A stretch of DNA of 64,000 nucleotides from Persicaria tinctoria (GCA_037127255.1 JBANSL010000019.1:10997001-11061000), one strand, 5' to 3'. Positions 23,701 to 34,799 are shown, numbered from the stretch's first letter. The notes: generated by a model from the letters alone, not told the origin. Program-made: numbers and translations.

Positions 23701-24918
23701 TTTATAAATGACTCCTTAGCAAATGTTCTGAAACAAGATGATATTGACCACATCATGGGTCTAACTTTGCCTAGTAACCAAATCTCGGATCGTCTATATT
23801 GGGGCCCAAGCAAAAATGGCTGGTTCTCAACCACCTCTGCCAACTCCTTCCTATCAGTTAACACCGGGTCGCCTGATTTCGATTGCAATTGGATCTGGAG
23901 TCTCGATGTGCCCCCTAAGGTTCGACACTTCCTCTGGAAAATCTCCCGAGATGGTCTACCGACCAAAACTAGATTACAGAGGTCGCACGTGGATGTACCT
24001 ACTGGTTGTGTTTTCTGTGGCAATACAAATGAATCGGGTGATCACCTGTTTCTTCGGTGTCCCATGGCTACTGCTTTGCTTAAAGCTTTACGCATCCACA
24101 TTCCGGGATTTATCACTGTTTCTGTCGGGACGGGAAATGTGTTTCCTTATACTGCTATAAAATGTGCTATTGGGACCAACACTTTTGCCGTTCTAGCTAC
24201 AGCTTGGTGGGCCATGTGGTTCTTTAGAAACCAACTCGTTTTCGATCATACTAACAAGGTAACTATCAATGAAATCTTGTTGTTCCACAACACAACTAGT
24301 CTCTGTTGGAAACAGTCAAAACGTTTAGACGATGATCCGACTGGTCATAGCGGTTCACACAACCAGACTATTAGGGGTTGTGCTACGAAAACCAGGGCTC
24401 AGAATCGGTCCGGGAAGTGGGATAAACCTCCGCCGAATTGTTATAAGCTCAACTTTGATGGTTCGGTACTCCCGTGTGGCAACTCGTCTTATGGTTTTGT
24501 CATCGGTGACTCTGCGGGTTTAGTGGTCTCCGCTGGTAGATCTGTTTGTACAAAGATCTCAGTGATTTATGCTGAAAATCTCGGACTCAGAATGGGCTTG
24601 TTACGTGCAAAGGAGTTGCAACTATCTACACTTCTGATCGAAGGAGACAACCTACTGGTGATAAAATCTCTACTGGGGGATTGGAAATGCCCCTGGACAA
24701 TAGAGATACTACAAGCTGATATACTGTTTGATATCTCGTCCTTTACTCATGTTGCTATTCGTCATATTTTCAGGGAATCGAATGCTGTGGCTGACTACCT
24801 TGCTCGTAGTGCCCACGTTTCCCCTGCCGACGTCTGTTGTGAGGATGATCCAGAACTACTAGTTCTCGTCCGAAAGGATGCTCTAGGAAGGGCCTCTGCT
24901 GCGACCGACCCGACCTAA
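20743..24918 (+). pseudogene. LINE ORF2: endonuclease, reverse transcriptase, zinc-binding, RNase H (one nonsense codon)
   Basis: The chosen start, MNIRTWNSLGIRSRNF, is the usual beginning of the apurinic-type endonuclease (NxxG). The endonuclease runs to about 21470 and includes LALLETKTD, CIMGDLNE and TRSDHAPI. Reverse transcriptase follows: SPDKAPGPDGFPAGF, YRPISLCSTIYKIIAK, LKLDMEKAYDRIEW, TRGLRQGDPLSPFLF, and the catalytic box FADD at 22825-22836. The zinc-binding domain (WSLDVPPKVRHFLWK ... CVFCGNTNES) and RNase H (KLNFDGSVLPCGNSSYGF to about 24810) close it. A single TAG at 23263-23265 follows RQFF; the frame then continues unchanged to TAA at 24916, so a Trp codon (TGG) probably mutated. 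Otherwise 1,391 codons are open. This copy cannot make full-length protein without readthrough. Confidence 0.95.
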
Positions 24919-24954
24919 TTCTTAGCTTGCGTCTACAAAAAAAAAAAAAAAAAA

Positions 24955-24971
24955 GGACCCTTTCTCGAGCA
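24955..24971. repeat. Right target-site duplication of the LINE
   Basis: Identical 17-mer to 18491-18507, starting directly after the A tail. Confidence 0.95.
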
Positions 24972-27754
24972 TCTAGAAGAGGACAAGTAAAATATTATAA
25001 TCTCAGGCATGACTTTTGTCCATCGATGTAAATAAACGTTTTTATTACACCTTGAATCCTCAATGTTCTCACCAAAAAATAGCGCTCACTTTGAACTATT
25101 TGGTTTTATGTTACCCAAATAGTTCTACTTTCACATTGATAACGTAGATCACACCTGATTACCAGCGAAATTAAAACTGTTCAATCTGATTAGTTTATTA
25201 AGTTTTCAGTAACGCATAATAGCTTATTATCTTGAGATTGGAGGCTTTTATAATGGAGAAATTGATATTAATTTCCTGCTTTTGTTTCATCTACATAAGA
25301 ATTTAGGCTATGGTTATGGCATTTATAGTTAAAGAACTAACCCTTATCTAGATAGTATTTTTTTACAGCATATATTTTTCTTCTTCTCTTTATTTTCTAG
25401 AAAACACGACAAAAATTGATTTCCTCGAGTTTGAATGGTTGATTTCTTAAAGTTTGCAATACATCAATCAAATTAACAAAATTGTCTATCCTCAATAATT
25501 GCCCAATTAAAAAAATTTAATAGAAAGAGATTCGATACACAAAATATCCATGAATATACGAATGAGTAGAACAATCCAACCGATAAACACCCAATAGCAA
25601 AACCAATTACCAACAATAACAACTCAGTAGTTCTCGTGATAAAGCAGGGTCTGAGGTCAGGATGTACGCACTCTTTCCTCAAATAAGTCGAGAGTGTTTT
25701 CGAATGACCCGGAACGAAAGGAGACAAAAACCATATGAAAACAAGTCACACGGTAGGAAAAGGGGGCAATAAAGATTTATAACAGAAGACAGAAAAGAAG
25801 CATAATCAAACGAACACAACATCACACCCTCTGACTCTAAGCATCTGCAACCCGAATGCATGCATTTCCTCCAGTTGTCTCTATTTAATGTCATATCCTC
25901 TTAAATGAACAACAAAACCAATTAAAAATAATGATAAGGTACATAAATTTAACGAACATTTGAAACCATGAAATTGAAATCAAACACGTCGAAACTAGAT
26001 TGATAAAAAAAGGACGGCAAAAGAAGCAAAGAATGACAATACAAATCATCAAACAAGCCTAAATATTTCACAATTATTACTAACAAAACAATCATAACCA
26101 TGTCATCACATCAAAATGTAAAACACCTCACACAAGGAGCGAGCACGCGAGGTACATGAGCTCAATAATTGCCAATTGAATACAATTTGCTATTACTCCT
26201 CACAAATAAATAATTTGCAATACGTACATTATTAACCCAGTCCAGATTTTCTATTCCAACTTCCCTCCATACATCGCAAAATATTTCACAATTATTTTAT
26301 CTTAAAAAATTAAAAAAATATATATTTATATTACTAAAATATATATTTATATATGTATAATTTTATTTTAAAAAATCATGTTTGACCATTTAAAAAAATT
26401 AAAAAGGTAATATTCAACAAAATACAATTATTAAAAATTTTAAAATATGATTTTTTAAAATAAAATTTTAGAAATGTATAAAATAGATATTAGTAATATA
26501 AATATAATTTTTTTAAAATTTTTTTTAAAATAAATTAAATATTAAAATATTTTTGTGGTGTAGAGAGGGGTATATATTGTTGTAGGGGATCTCAACTGAC
26601 ATCAACCATACAAAATTGTCAATCCTTAATAAAGACACGTGCAACTCATGATATATGTGAATAGAGCCACATTAATTTGTTTGACTTTAATAGAGATGTC
26701 ACGGCTCAGGTCACTTTTATTAATAACATTTAATTGAGGTCCTCTATAGTTGCATTCTATAGACCTTCATGCAGTGAGGATACATACTAATATACTAATA
26801 TACTATGCATCACAAAATTATTTAAAATATATAAAATTACTTTAAAAAATAAAATAAATTTTTTTTATTACATACACTTAGATTTATATATTTATGATTT
26901 TTTATCACGAAACATTATATATATTTTTTTTAAAAATAAAAAAATAAAAACTAATATAGCCGTTCTTTTAATTATATACTAAATTTAAATACCCACGACT
27001 TCTTAATAAGTATTATTTTATAAAGTGAATATTTAATTGTCAGTTTTTTTATATTTTCCGCGAATATAAATACTTATGTTTTTTTCTTAAATGTTTTCTT
27101 ATTAACCTATTTGTTTATTTATTTTAAAAAAATCATCTTTTAGAAGAGATTCTCCTTATTTCACATGTAAATTAACAAATGTTTACAACCCAACATAAAT
27201 GTTTATTTTTCACAATTAAGAAATAATTTTTTTTATCATATATTAGAATTTTCTTATAAGAACTACCAATAACGATTTTTTTTAAAAAAATAAATTAAAA
27301 ATTCATTTTAAAGTTATTTTATTATCTTTTAAAATTTATATTTATATTGTCATAGAATTATAGTAGATAATCATGCACCTATAATATATCCAATTAAAGT
27401 ATTTTAAAACCTTAAAATATACTAATAAAATCCAACTTAATAATTCCAGTATTAGAATAAAATTCTATATTCTTATTTATTTTCAATGAGCTATCCGAAA
27501 TTTTATCTTCTTGTACAAAACTTATTCAAAATTAAATATTTTTATGTCCTTTATCTCATTTTATTTTAATCCCCTAGAATTGTCGTGGCCTAGCTAAGCC
27601 ATGTGAGAATTTTCATAAATAAAATTATACTCTTTTAGTGCAAATTAGTCGTTCTTACTGAATTGGCAACTATGGTTTGTATGTAGGCGAGTTTTGGCGT
27701 GTCGATCTCGCCAGACGCAAATGGTCGCTGTCGGTTTTAACTTAATCATAGTCG
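24972..27754. other. AT-rich intergenic region, no gene seen
   Basis: No recognisable coding sequence. The 84-codon minus-strand frame at 25473-25727 is hydrophobic but matches nothing I know. From about 26280 to 27540 the sequence is extremely AT-rich with long A and T runs (AAAATTTTTT, TTTTAAAA), as in matrix-attachment or heavily decayed transposon DNA. Confidence 0.6.
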
Positions 27755-27846
27755 TTGTATATAGGTTCCTATCTTGTTTTTCTGTTCACGAGCTTCAATT
27801 TGAGCAGACAAAATCACACTCACACTTTCCATATTTTCATTGAATC

Positions 27847-27940
27847 AAAAGCAAGACCAGACAATTGCTGCCAGATCCAGATCGTGTTTGACTACACTTA
27901 TCTGTGTCTAGGTTCAAAAGCAAGACCAGACAATCATGGA
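27847..27940. repeat. Direct repeat and one half of a distant inverted repeat
   Basis: CAAAAGCAAGACCAGACAAT occurs at about 27846 and 27915. Between the copies, 27874-27912 (39 bp) is the exact reverse complement of 29917-29955 inside the CACTA element. Confidence 0.9.
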
Positions 27941-27979
27941 TATAGTTCCTTGATTAGAATGTTAAATTCCGGTGGGTAA

Positions 27980-28673
27980 TACGACGGGGAGGAGATTGAT
28001 GATCCATTCTAAAATCAATTGGCATTAAGAGGATTAGGTCACACACTGTTAGCACGGGTTCTTACCTAAAACTAATTTGCATTAGGAGGATTAGCCACCC
28101 ACTTAGGTATTGGAATTTGCCCAACAGGCTCTTTTTTGGGCCTCTATTTGCGGAGTGTCCCCCACCCTCGTGAAATTAGGGATTTGTCCACCACCACAAA
28201 ACAGTTCCCCCCCAACCTCATAGACGGGATCTGGATCTAGAGGGCGAAGACGATGTCGATGAAGATCCTCTTGCAATTCCGCTTCTCCCTGTTCACCCCG
28301 CTCTCCTTCTTCCTCCGATTCATCGGCCCCCCTTCCTCCTCCGATTCCGCTTCTCCCTGTTCTCCCTGCTCTCCTTCTTCGAGTATCCACTTTCTGCCAA
28401 ATCGGAGACTGGATGAAACGGCGAGGTCCGAGAGTGAGAGATATGAGAACCGAGAGATATGAAACGGCGAGGAAGAGAGCAAGAGATATATGAGATCTTC
28501 GATGAAGCGCCGTTTCAGCAACTTTCCATTGGACCAACACGAGTCCTTGTCGTCGAACAGGTCTAAGCGAGGAAGAGAGCGACCGCCCACCGGAGACGAC
28601 GACAGCTTGCCTACCTTCTAGGTTCGCCTCCGGTCTCCCTCTCGCTTTCGCTCTTCCGGTCTCCCTCTCGCTC
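27980..28673. other. Region upstream of the DUF3475 fragment
   Basis: AATTGGCATTAAGAGGATTAGG (28016) is repeated loosely as AATTTGCATTAGGAGGATTAG (28074). From 28230 the sequence becomes GC-rich and pyrimidine-rich (TCCTCC, CTTCTCC), with overlapping frames on both strands, like a 5' leader or first exon of a plant gene. The phrase CCGATTCCGCTTCTCCCTGTTC appears twice (28277 and 28340 areas). Confidence 0.4.
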
Positions 28674-28949
28674 TTGCTCTTCCGGTCTCCCACCGACCAC
28701 CGCTCCTACTTGCCTCCAACGACGGCGTCCGCAAGCTCCTCCTCCTCCCTCTCTGACTCCTCCATCTCCGGCCTTAAGAACGAGGCTATCGCCAACGACG
28801 GCGTCCGAAAAATCGTCTCCAACGACGACGCCTTCCTCCTCCGCCTCACCTGCGCTGAGATCCTCCACAACCTCCGCCTCGTCTCTAAGGCTGTCTCCCC
28901 CTACCTCTCCAACAAGTACGAGGATCCCAACCTCCGTGTCTTCCTCCAG
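28674..28949 (+). pseudogene. DUF3475 fragment (PSK-simulator/DUF668-type protein)
   Basis: The frame reads SLSDSSISGLKNEAIANDG, then VRKIVSNDDAFLLRLTCAE, ILHNLRLVSKAVS and EDPNLRVF, ending in a good donor CCAG|GTACC at 28949. This follows the DUF3475 pattern of plant PSI1-like proteins (LSD..v..L+.Ei..s.GvrklVS.Dd.fll.L.cAE..en...vaksVsrls.kc.DP.Lk.F) closely enough for a family call. Only about 65 residues of the domain are present, the DUF668 part is missing, and the following sequence is a CACTA insertion and then an unrelated OTU1 fragment. I call it a captured or broken fragment, though a rapidly evolving gene with a CACTA-bearing intron cannot be excluded. Confidence 0.6.
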
Positions 28950-29572
28950 GTACCAACCTTTTTTTTTCAATTTCAGTTCCCTCGCTTCCTTCCTCTTCAC
29001 TGTGATTTCAAATAATTTCTGGAGTCGGATCTAATCCATGGAATCGGATCTGATCCTGCGCCATAGATCCATGGACAAAATTGGAGTTTCACACTACAAA
29101 AAAAAAAAACAATTTAGCATCGGCAATTTACCGTGGCGAAAAGCTGATTTGGGGTGGCAAAACCTATTTAGCCACGGATGTAGCTACGGGAAACTAGGGG
29201 TGGCCAAGTCTGCGGTGGCAAAATGTTAATAGCTACGGATGCTTGCCGTGGCGACCAACCTAGCCACGGCATAGCTACGGTTAAGCGACCACATATGAAA
29301 GACATGATACATTTGCGACGGTAGGTTGCCGTAGCTAAGGTCTGGGTGGAAAATAAAAAAAAACGGCTTTTTAGCCCGGATTCTTTAGACCCGGGCTAAA
29401 AAGTCCAATACTTTTTTAAAAAAATACACAGAATTTACCTATATAATAAAATTTCATTAATTATACAAAATTTACATTTATAATAAAATGACAAAACACT
29501 ACATAATTTATATAAAATAAAAATACATAATTCCAAAATATACATATACAATAAAATGTCCAAAACTACATT

Positions 29573-29805
29573 TTAACCAAAAATAAAATGTCCAAAAGAC
29601 AATAGTAATTCTAACTCCAAACTTACTGAACTAAAAGACAGTAGTATAATTTCAGCATTAGCTGTCGTCCTGAGAGAAGAATCACCTGATGGTGGCGGAA
29701 GAGTTAGAAGCATTGCCCTGAACTCTCTTGTGTCTGCAAATGCCTCAAAGTTGCATGTCGTTTTATCCAAGCAATACTCCCTAATCTTCCCAACACCATA
29801 CCTGC
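29573..29805 (-). pseudogene. Captured exon of unknown gene inside the CACTA element
   Basis: On the minus strand an acceptor-like TTTTTTATGCAG precedes an open reading [20 protein letters not shown], continuing [19 protein letters not shown]. Coding texture is good, but I do not recognise the family. The frame runs to 29573. Confidence 0.4.
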
Positions 29806-29975
29806 ATAAAAAAAGAAAAGTACAAGCTCTTCAAAAACTAACTTGCACATGTAAACAATAGTGCTATTAATGAGACAGCTCAAACTGCAGTGATTTATTC
29901 AGAAAAGGAACAATCACCTAGACACAGATAAGTGTAGTCAAACACGATCTGGATCAATATAGCCATGTACCTGAT

Positions 29976-30056
29976 CTGGATCAATATCCCTCAATCCATC
30001 TGTGTACCTTAAATCAAGAAAGAAGAAAAAAGATGGATTGAGGGATATTGATCCAG
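29976..30056. repeat. Perfect 26-bp-stem hairpin inside the CACTA element
   Basis: 29976-30001 (starts CTGGATCAATATCCCTC) is the exact reverse complement of 30031-30056, with a purine-rich 29-base loop. A related piece lies at 30086-30105, and AGCACCAATAAACAACAAGG occurs at about 30054 and 30117, so the area was locally duplicated. Confidence 0.92.
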
Positions 30057-30149
30057 CACCAATAAACAACAAGGAGTTACTTGATCTGGATTGAGGGATA
30101 TTGATACAAATAAAATAGCACCAATAAACAACAAGGAGTTACTTGCTCA

Positions 30150-32436
30150 GTACATTAGTCACACCAGGTACTTGACAATAATGATGCACTGTGCAGGTAA
30201 CTCCTTCAACTAAATGATGCACTTGATCAAAATTTACCAGCACTTGGTATTAACCCAACATCAATCACACCAGGTACTTCACAATAATGCATATCAGGCA
30301 GCTGCATTTTACTTAAACTAAAAGCTAAAATATGTATTTTACTTAAACTAACATCTAAAATCTAAAACTGAACTTATTAAAATTGAATCTAATATCTAGA
30401 ATCTAAGAAAGAATTGAAAGAAATGAGCTGCAAATGCATCTAAAGCTATTGAACCTTTGACTAATAAACACGCAAGCAGGACTTTACCAAAAAAAAAAAG
30501 GAAGCAAAAGATTTAGTAGGCTGATGTACCTGAAGATATAAAAGGTTTACTTAGCAGGCTGATGTATCAAAATGAAAGAAAATGTATAAAATCCAAATAA
30601 GTGGGAAGCTCTCCAAGAGCCAAGGCATCCCGACTAGGCAACATAAAAGCAGCAATGGAACACCAACAAGAACTAATATAGGCTCAGAAAAAAATTCACA
30701 GCAAGTGCAAGTGTTATATTCCTTATTTACAAAGCAGAGAAAAAGCAATTTCAAAGATTCACAGCAAGTGTTATATTCCGTGCAAGCTACGATCAACTTG
30801 CTTGGTGTGGGAACAACTTCCATGGCAGCCGAAAGCACAATATCCACTAACACAAAGCATCCTGAATTTTAAAGAAAAAGCAAGCTCTTACATAAGAGCT
30901 TGCTCCCAATTCCCTGTAATGAATACAAACTTGATGGAATCTCAAAGAAAATTTTACATGTCCCGACAAAGAAACCCTAAATCATTGGTCTCGAATTGAA
31001 AAGCAATTTCAGCTAGCTATAATGAATCGAAAGCAGTTCACTTACCTCCAAAGAAACCCTAAATCTTTAATATTGAAATTTAAAGGAGGAAAAGTGAAAT
31101 ACCTAAGGCGGATGGTTTTGAGAGAGGCGGCAAGGGAGGTGGTGCTGAGAGAGTCAGTGGTTGGTGAGGGAAGAAGTGCTGAGAGAGTCGGTCGCACTGC
31201 ATAAAAAATAGCTTTAGAAATGAATTGCATTACATAAAAAAAAAGGTCTGTATATAATATTTTGTACTTTCTACTCCGTATTAAACAATAGCTTTAGAAG
31301 CAACTAGAAAAAAGATTCAGCTCTTGTCGGGGTTAAGGACAAAGGAAAAAAATAATGAATATAGCCAGAAGCATACAAATCAGTAACATAAGCACAACTA
31401 CCACTAAAGAACAGTTCTGGCACACTGTATAAAACATATGTTGTCATACAAGTCCATATATAGCAACAAACCAATAGTATTTATGTTATTTGCCTTTGCT
31501 TTGAAGAAGAAAGAAACAAGTTCTGTTGGAACTTTCCTTCTTTCACCAGCTGAAAACAAGCATGTTGTATCTTCTAATGCATTATGGGTAATCATCTAAT
31601 TTTAGTTGCTTCTTGCATAATTTGCTGAAACTGTGCACTTCCTATAATGTTGTCAATTTAGAGAGATGAAGAAGATGCAGTTGGAGGTTTAATATGGAGC
31701 ACCTAACCAAGTTAATGAAACCTCACCTCTTCTTTAATCTAGTCTAACCGATCCCTTTCTGCTATTACTGAATGCAAAAACAGAAGCACACATTGCATAT
31801 CTCAAATTACCCAACAGAATAGAGAAGCAACCAGAAACACGACAACAATAACATCGATCAACAACCTGATCTCCATTCTACAATTAATGAAGTACTCGTA
31901 TAGATCTCCATTATTGCTTAAGCTAGTGAAGTAAAAATGAGAATAATCAAACAGAAAAAAAATTCAGTTCCAGTTTCAGAACAACCGAACATCAACAACA
32001 AAGAGGTCTTGCCTTTCTCATCTTCTGGATGCCTTCAAAGGTGTACCGGAATGGTGACTCGTGATTACTTGATGGACTTTTGAACAATGGGAAGACGGAG
32101 TACATCTTACAACTAAAATAAAACTAGAAAATTTTGTTTTGGAAAATCCACTCCAATTTCCACAGGTCTAATCTATCATCCAAACATCAATGAGCTATCT
32201 AATAGTATGTATGACATAAATTTAGATCAGACAGATAAATACCAAACAAATGACATGGAACAACAGCAAGCATTTCACTGAGTATCAATTCAAGAAGAAA
32301 TTGCATCCCCCAAATCTACTCATTTCATAATGTAAACCTAAATTCATTGCCGAATAATCAAATTCGAGCAATCCACATTCATAATGAATAAGTGAATAAC
32401 ATAAGTGGGAGAAACGTGTAGTTAGGGTTTGGAAAC
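30150..32436. other. CACTA interior without recognisable genes
   Basis: AT-rich, with short open frames only. Intron-like texture with scattered exon-like bits on the minus strand, consistent with a captured genomic stretch including introns. Confidence 0.4.
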
Positions 32437-32890
32437 CTGGATAACGCGCTCGTCGAATCTATCGGGGGTTTTCTCCTTCGTGACTCTGAATCCGTTGTCC
32501 GTCTTGACCTTGGATTCTATCACATAGACATCCTTCCCCAAAAACTCTTTCCGCTATAAGCAAGGCATTAGAGCTCCTCGTAGGCGTGATCGATTTGTTC
32601 CTCGGACTCGAACGAGGGCTCATCGATGGCGCGGGGGGCGACAAAGCCATCAATGGCGCGGGGGCCGAAGTGGGAGGAGAGAAAGAGAAGGGTGAGGTTT
32701 TGGGGTGGCGGGAGAAGTAAAGGGGCGTGGGGCGGTTCGATGTGGTGGAGAGGAGGTAGATCTTGGAGGTGCGCACTTAGAGGGATGAGAAGGAGGACCA
32801 AAGAGAAATTTGCAAAGGTCTCCATTGGTGGAGGGAGCGAGGTTGGGGAGATCAGAAATGGTGTGAGGAGGGAGAAAGGGGAATCAGAAG
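32437..32890 (-). pseudogene. Captured exons near the right end of the CACTA element
   Basis: On the minus strand an exon-like block 32553-32437 is bounded by an acceptor (TTATAG) and donor (CCAG|GTTTCC). It reads RKEFLGKDVYVIESKVKTD, then NGFRVTKEKTPDRFDERVIQ. Upstream (32825-32568) an ATG-started frame begins with a signal-peptide-like METFANFSLVLLLIPLSAH. I do not recognise the parent gene. The good splice signals suggest that genomic, unspliced DNA was acquired. Confidence 0.4.
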
Positions 32891-33417
32891 GGAGAGGTGG
32901 TGGCGGATGAAGTGTGGACTAGGGTTCCCGAAACCTCTCTTTAATTTATTTATAAAAAAAAAGCTTTACTTTTTTATGAAAAAAAAATTATATGTTTTAG
33001 CCACGGGAGATCTATTGCCATCGCAAATTATCCGAATTTGTTCGTATTTTTTTTTGCCACGACTCCAAGCTGTTGCTACCGTGGTTGGCTAATGTGCTTT
33101 TTTCTTACCCAATGGCCACGGTAAATCTTTTCCGAAGCTACCGTGGGTGGCTAAATTGTTTCTTTTTTTAGTGTAGCTACGGCAGACCCTTGCCGTTGCT
33201 ACCGTGCTCCTCATCCGTAGCTCCACCGTGGCCAAAATCAGTCTACTAGCTACGGCATACCCTTGTCGTTGCTACCGTGCGTGGCAAAATTCTTTTTTTT
33301 TTTTGTAGTTTCAACAAGTTTCTGTAAAAACCCCAATTGCTTCACTGTCAATTGGGTTGTTATGAATATGATGGCCTTGATTGCTTCTAGGTGAATTGTA
33401 TTCTTTGAGCCATTGCA

Positions 33418-33474
33418 GGCATTGTTGTTCGTCGTGTCATTCCTTCCCACAACAGCTGCTTGTTCAATCTGTAA
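33418..33474 (+). pseudogene. OTU1/YOD1-type deubiquitinase exon fragment
   Basis: After an acceptor-like CATTGCAG, the frame reads GIVVRRVIPSHNSCLFN and then stops (TAA 33472-33474). Plant OTU1-type ubiquitin thioesterases begin with nearly this peptide, with Asp two residues before the Ser-Cys; here that Asp is His, while the nucleophile Cys is kept. The similarity ends at FN, and the next part is unrelated. Only 17 residues remain, so this is a dead fragment. Confidence 0.72.
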
Positions 33475-33479
33475 TGACA

Positions 33480-33759
33480 GTCGTCCGACGGCCAGAGGTA
33501 TGGTCTCCTTCCTTTCAATCTATACTGGCGATTTTACTTCCTTTCTCTATATGTATCATATCTTGCTGCACACTTGTACAGTTTTGTTTTCCTCTCTTAA
33601 TTTGAGGGTTTTTTCTTCAAATCACATAACTTTCTTGATTTTAATGAAATTTGATGGTAGGTATTCACAAGATATTGATGAAATTGTTCGGTAGAAGAAA
33701 TTTGATTTTTAGCAATTGTTATCAAATTGCACAAAATTAATAGATTTTTACATGGTTTG
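33480..33759. other. No feature seen
   Basis: Intron-like, T-rich sequence following the OTU1 fragment. Confidence 0.4.
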
Positions 33760-34790
33760 GGTTTGGATATTGGCAATTTAAGCAATTGCTGAAATGCAGA
33801 TTGTAGCTTCAGCAAATGTTGAAATGCGGGTTGTAATGAATTTTGATGTTCCTTCTTTAAATCTCCTTTAAAAGCCTCTTCACTCAATGGTAGAGCGACG
33901 TGCTTAAGCGCAAATACGTGGGTTCGAATCCCGCATAGGCTAAATTTTATAATAGTGCTGAAATTGCTGAAATTGTTGTTGAAATCTCTTAAATTGTTTA
34001 AATTGTTGTAATAATTTCTAAAACTAGGATTGAAATTGGGTAAACACGGTTTTAGCAACTCGGTTTCAGCAATTCCGATGTCGAAGAGTTGACGAGAAAA
34101 AAAAAACTAATTTCAGCAATTACAACAACAATTTCCGCAACTTCGGTTTCAGCAACTCCGGGGTTAAAGAACTGATGCAAAAAAAAACTAATTTCAGCAA
34201 TTACAACAACTATTTCAGCAACTTCGGTTTCAACAACTCCGATTTCAGCAAATCCGGTGTGTATGTATCTAGGTTATACTTAGGTTTCATAATTGTATCT
34301 AGAATGACAACAATCTTAATGGGTTCAATGAAAAATGCTTAAATGTGTGTATGTACGGCAAAAAGGTCATTTTACATTTCAATTTTTGTTTAATTTTGTT
34401 GGATTGATTTACATAGTTTGGTTGATTCGAATGAAAAAAAATTGTATGAGGTACTATTTCAACATTTCATCATTTCAGCAATTTTGAAAAAAACAAAATC
34501 CGGTTTCAGCAACTCCGGCTTCGAAGTGGTGATGCGAAAAATAAAGCAATCCAGTTTCAGCACCTTCGGGGGTTGCTGAAACCGAATGTGCTGAAACTCC
34601 CGTTTCAGCAACTCCGTCTCAGCAACGCGAAAAAAAAAAATGGAAAAAAAAAACAAAAAAAAAAACAAAAAAAGGGGTTGCTGAAACCGTATTTGCTTAA
34701 ACAGAAGTTTCTGCAATTCTGTTTCAGCAACTCTGGAAACGCGAAAAAAAATGATGATGAGACGGAGGGGGGCACAGGGGGGCGGTGGAC
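33760..34790. repeat. Region saturated with TTTCAGCAAC-type motifs
   Basis: The decamer TTTCAGCAAC, its variants (TTCAGCAATT, TTGCTGAAAC) and the longer phrase CGGTTTCAGCAACTCCG recur more than twenty times in both orientations, for example at 34060, 34140, 34210, 34500, 34555, 34605 and 34720. Spacing is irregular. Poly(A) runs separate some copies. No coding sense is apparent. Confidence 0.75.
33873..33941 (+). repeat. tRNA-like sequence (degenerate tRNA or SINE head)
   Basis: AGCCTCT pairs with ATAGGCT (one mismatch) as an acceptor stem. A D-arm-like ACTCAATGGTAGAGC follows, and GTGGGTTCGAATCCCGC makes a proper T arm. The anticodon stem does not pair (loop CTTAAGC), so a functional tRNA is unlikely. 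Confidence 0.5.
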
Positions 34791-34799
34791 ATTTTGCTA

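Larger units (their letters stand above)
18508..24954 (+). mobile_element. Full-length L1-like LINE retrotransposon
   Basis: A 6.45-kb unit that ends in an A tail (24937-24954) and is bounded by a perfect 17-bp target duplication, the hallmark of target-primed reverse transcription. It holds a long 5' part with an open frame (18527-20332) and an ORF2 with endonuclease, reverse transcriptase, zinc-binding and RNase H domains. The perfect, long duplication and the nearly intact ORF2 argue that it inserted recently. It carries a (TA)n microsatellite at 20186-20271. Confidence 0.95.
29089..33313. mobile_element. Non-autonomous CACTA element with captured gene fragments
   Basis: Element 29092-33310 (4.2 kb) starts CACTACAAAAA and ends TTTTTGTAGTT (last base expected G). 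It is flanked by the 3-bp duplication TCA (29089-29091, 33311-33313). Dense subterminal repeats with GCCACGG, TAGCTACGG and TGCCGT cores fill 29110-29340 and 32995-33290, in both orientations. There is no transposase. The interior carries exon-like pieces on the minus strand and a perfect hairpin. It appears to sit in what would be an intron after the DUF3475 exon. Confidence 0.88.

Noticed and set aside
25473..25727. Membrane protein encoded on the minus strand
   Set aside because: An 84-codon hydrophobic frame in AT-rich DNA without homology or splice context; AT-rich codons give hydrophobic residues by chance.
26280..27540. Organellar DNA insertion because of extreme AT content
   Set aside because: No plastid or mitochondrial gene sequence is recognisable; simple AT-rich intergenic DNA is enough.
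32626..32910. Plus-strand 94-codon basic open frame
   Set aside because: It is antisense to the captured minus-strand exons, with GC-rich chance composition.
33873..33941. Functional tRNA gene (Leu-like TAA anticodon)
   Set aside because: The anticodon stem does not pair and the D stem has a mismatch; more likely a tRNA-derived relic.
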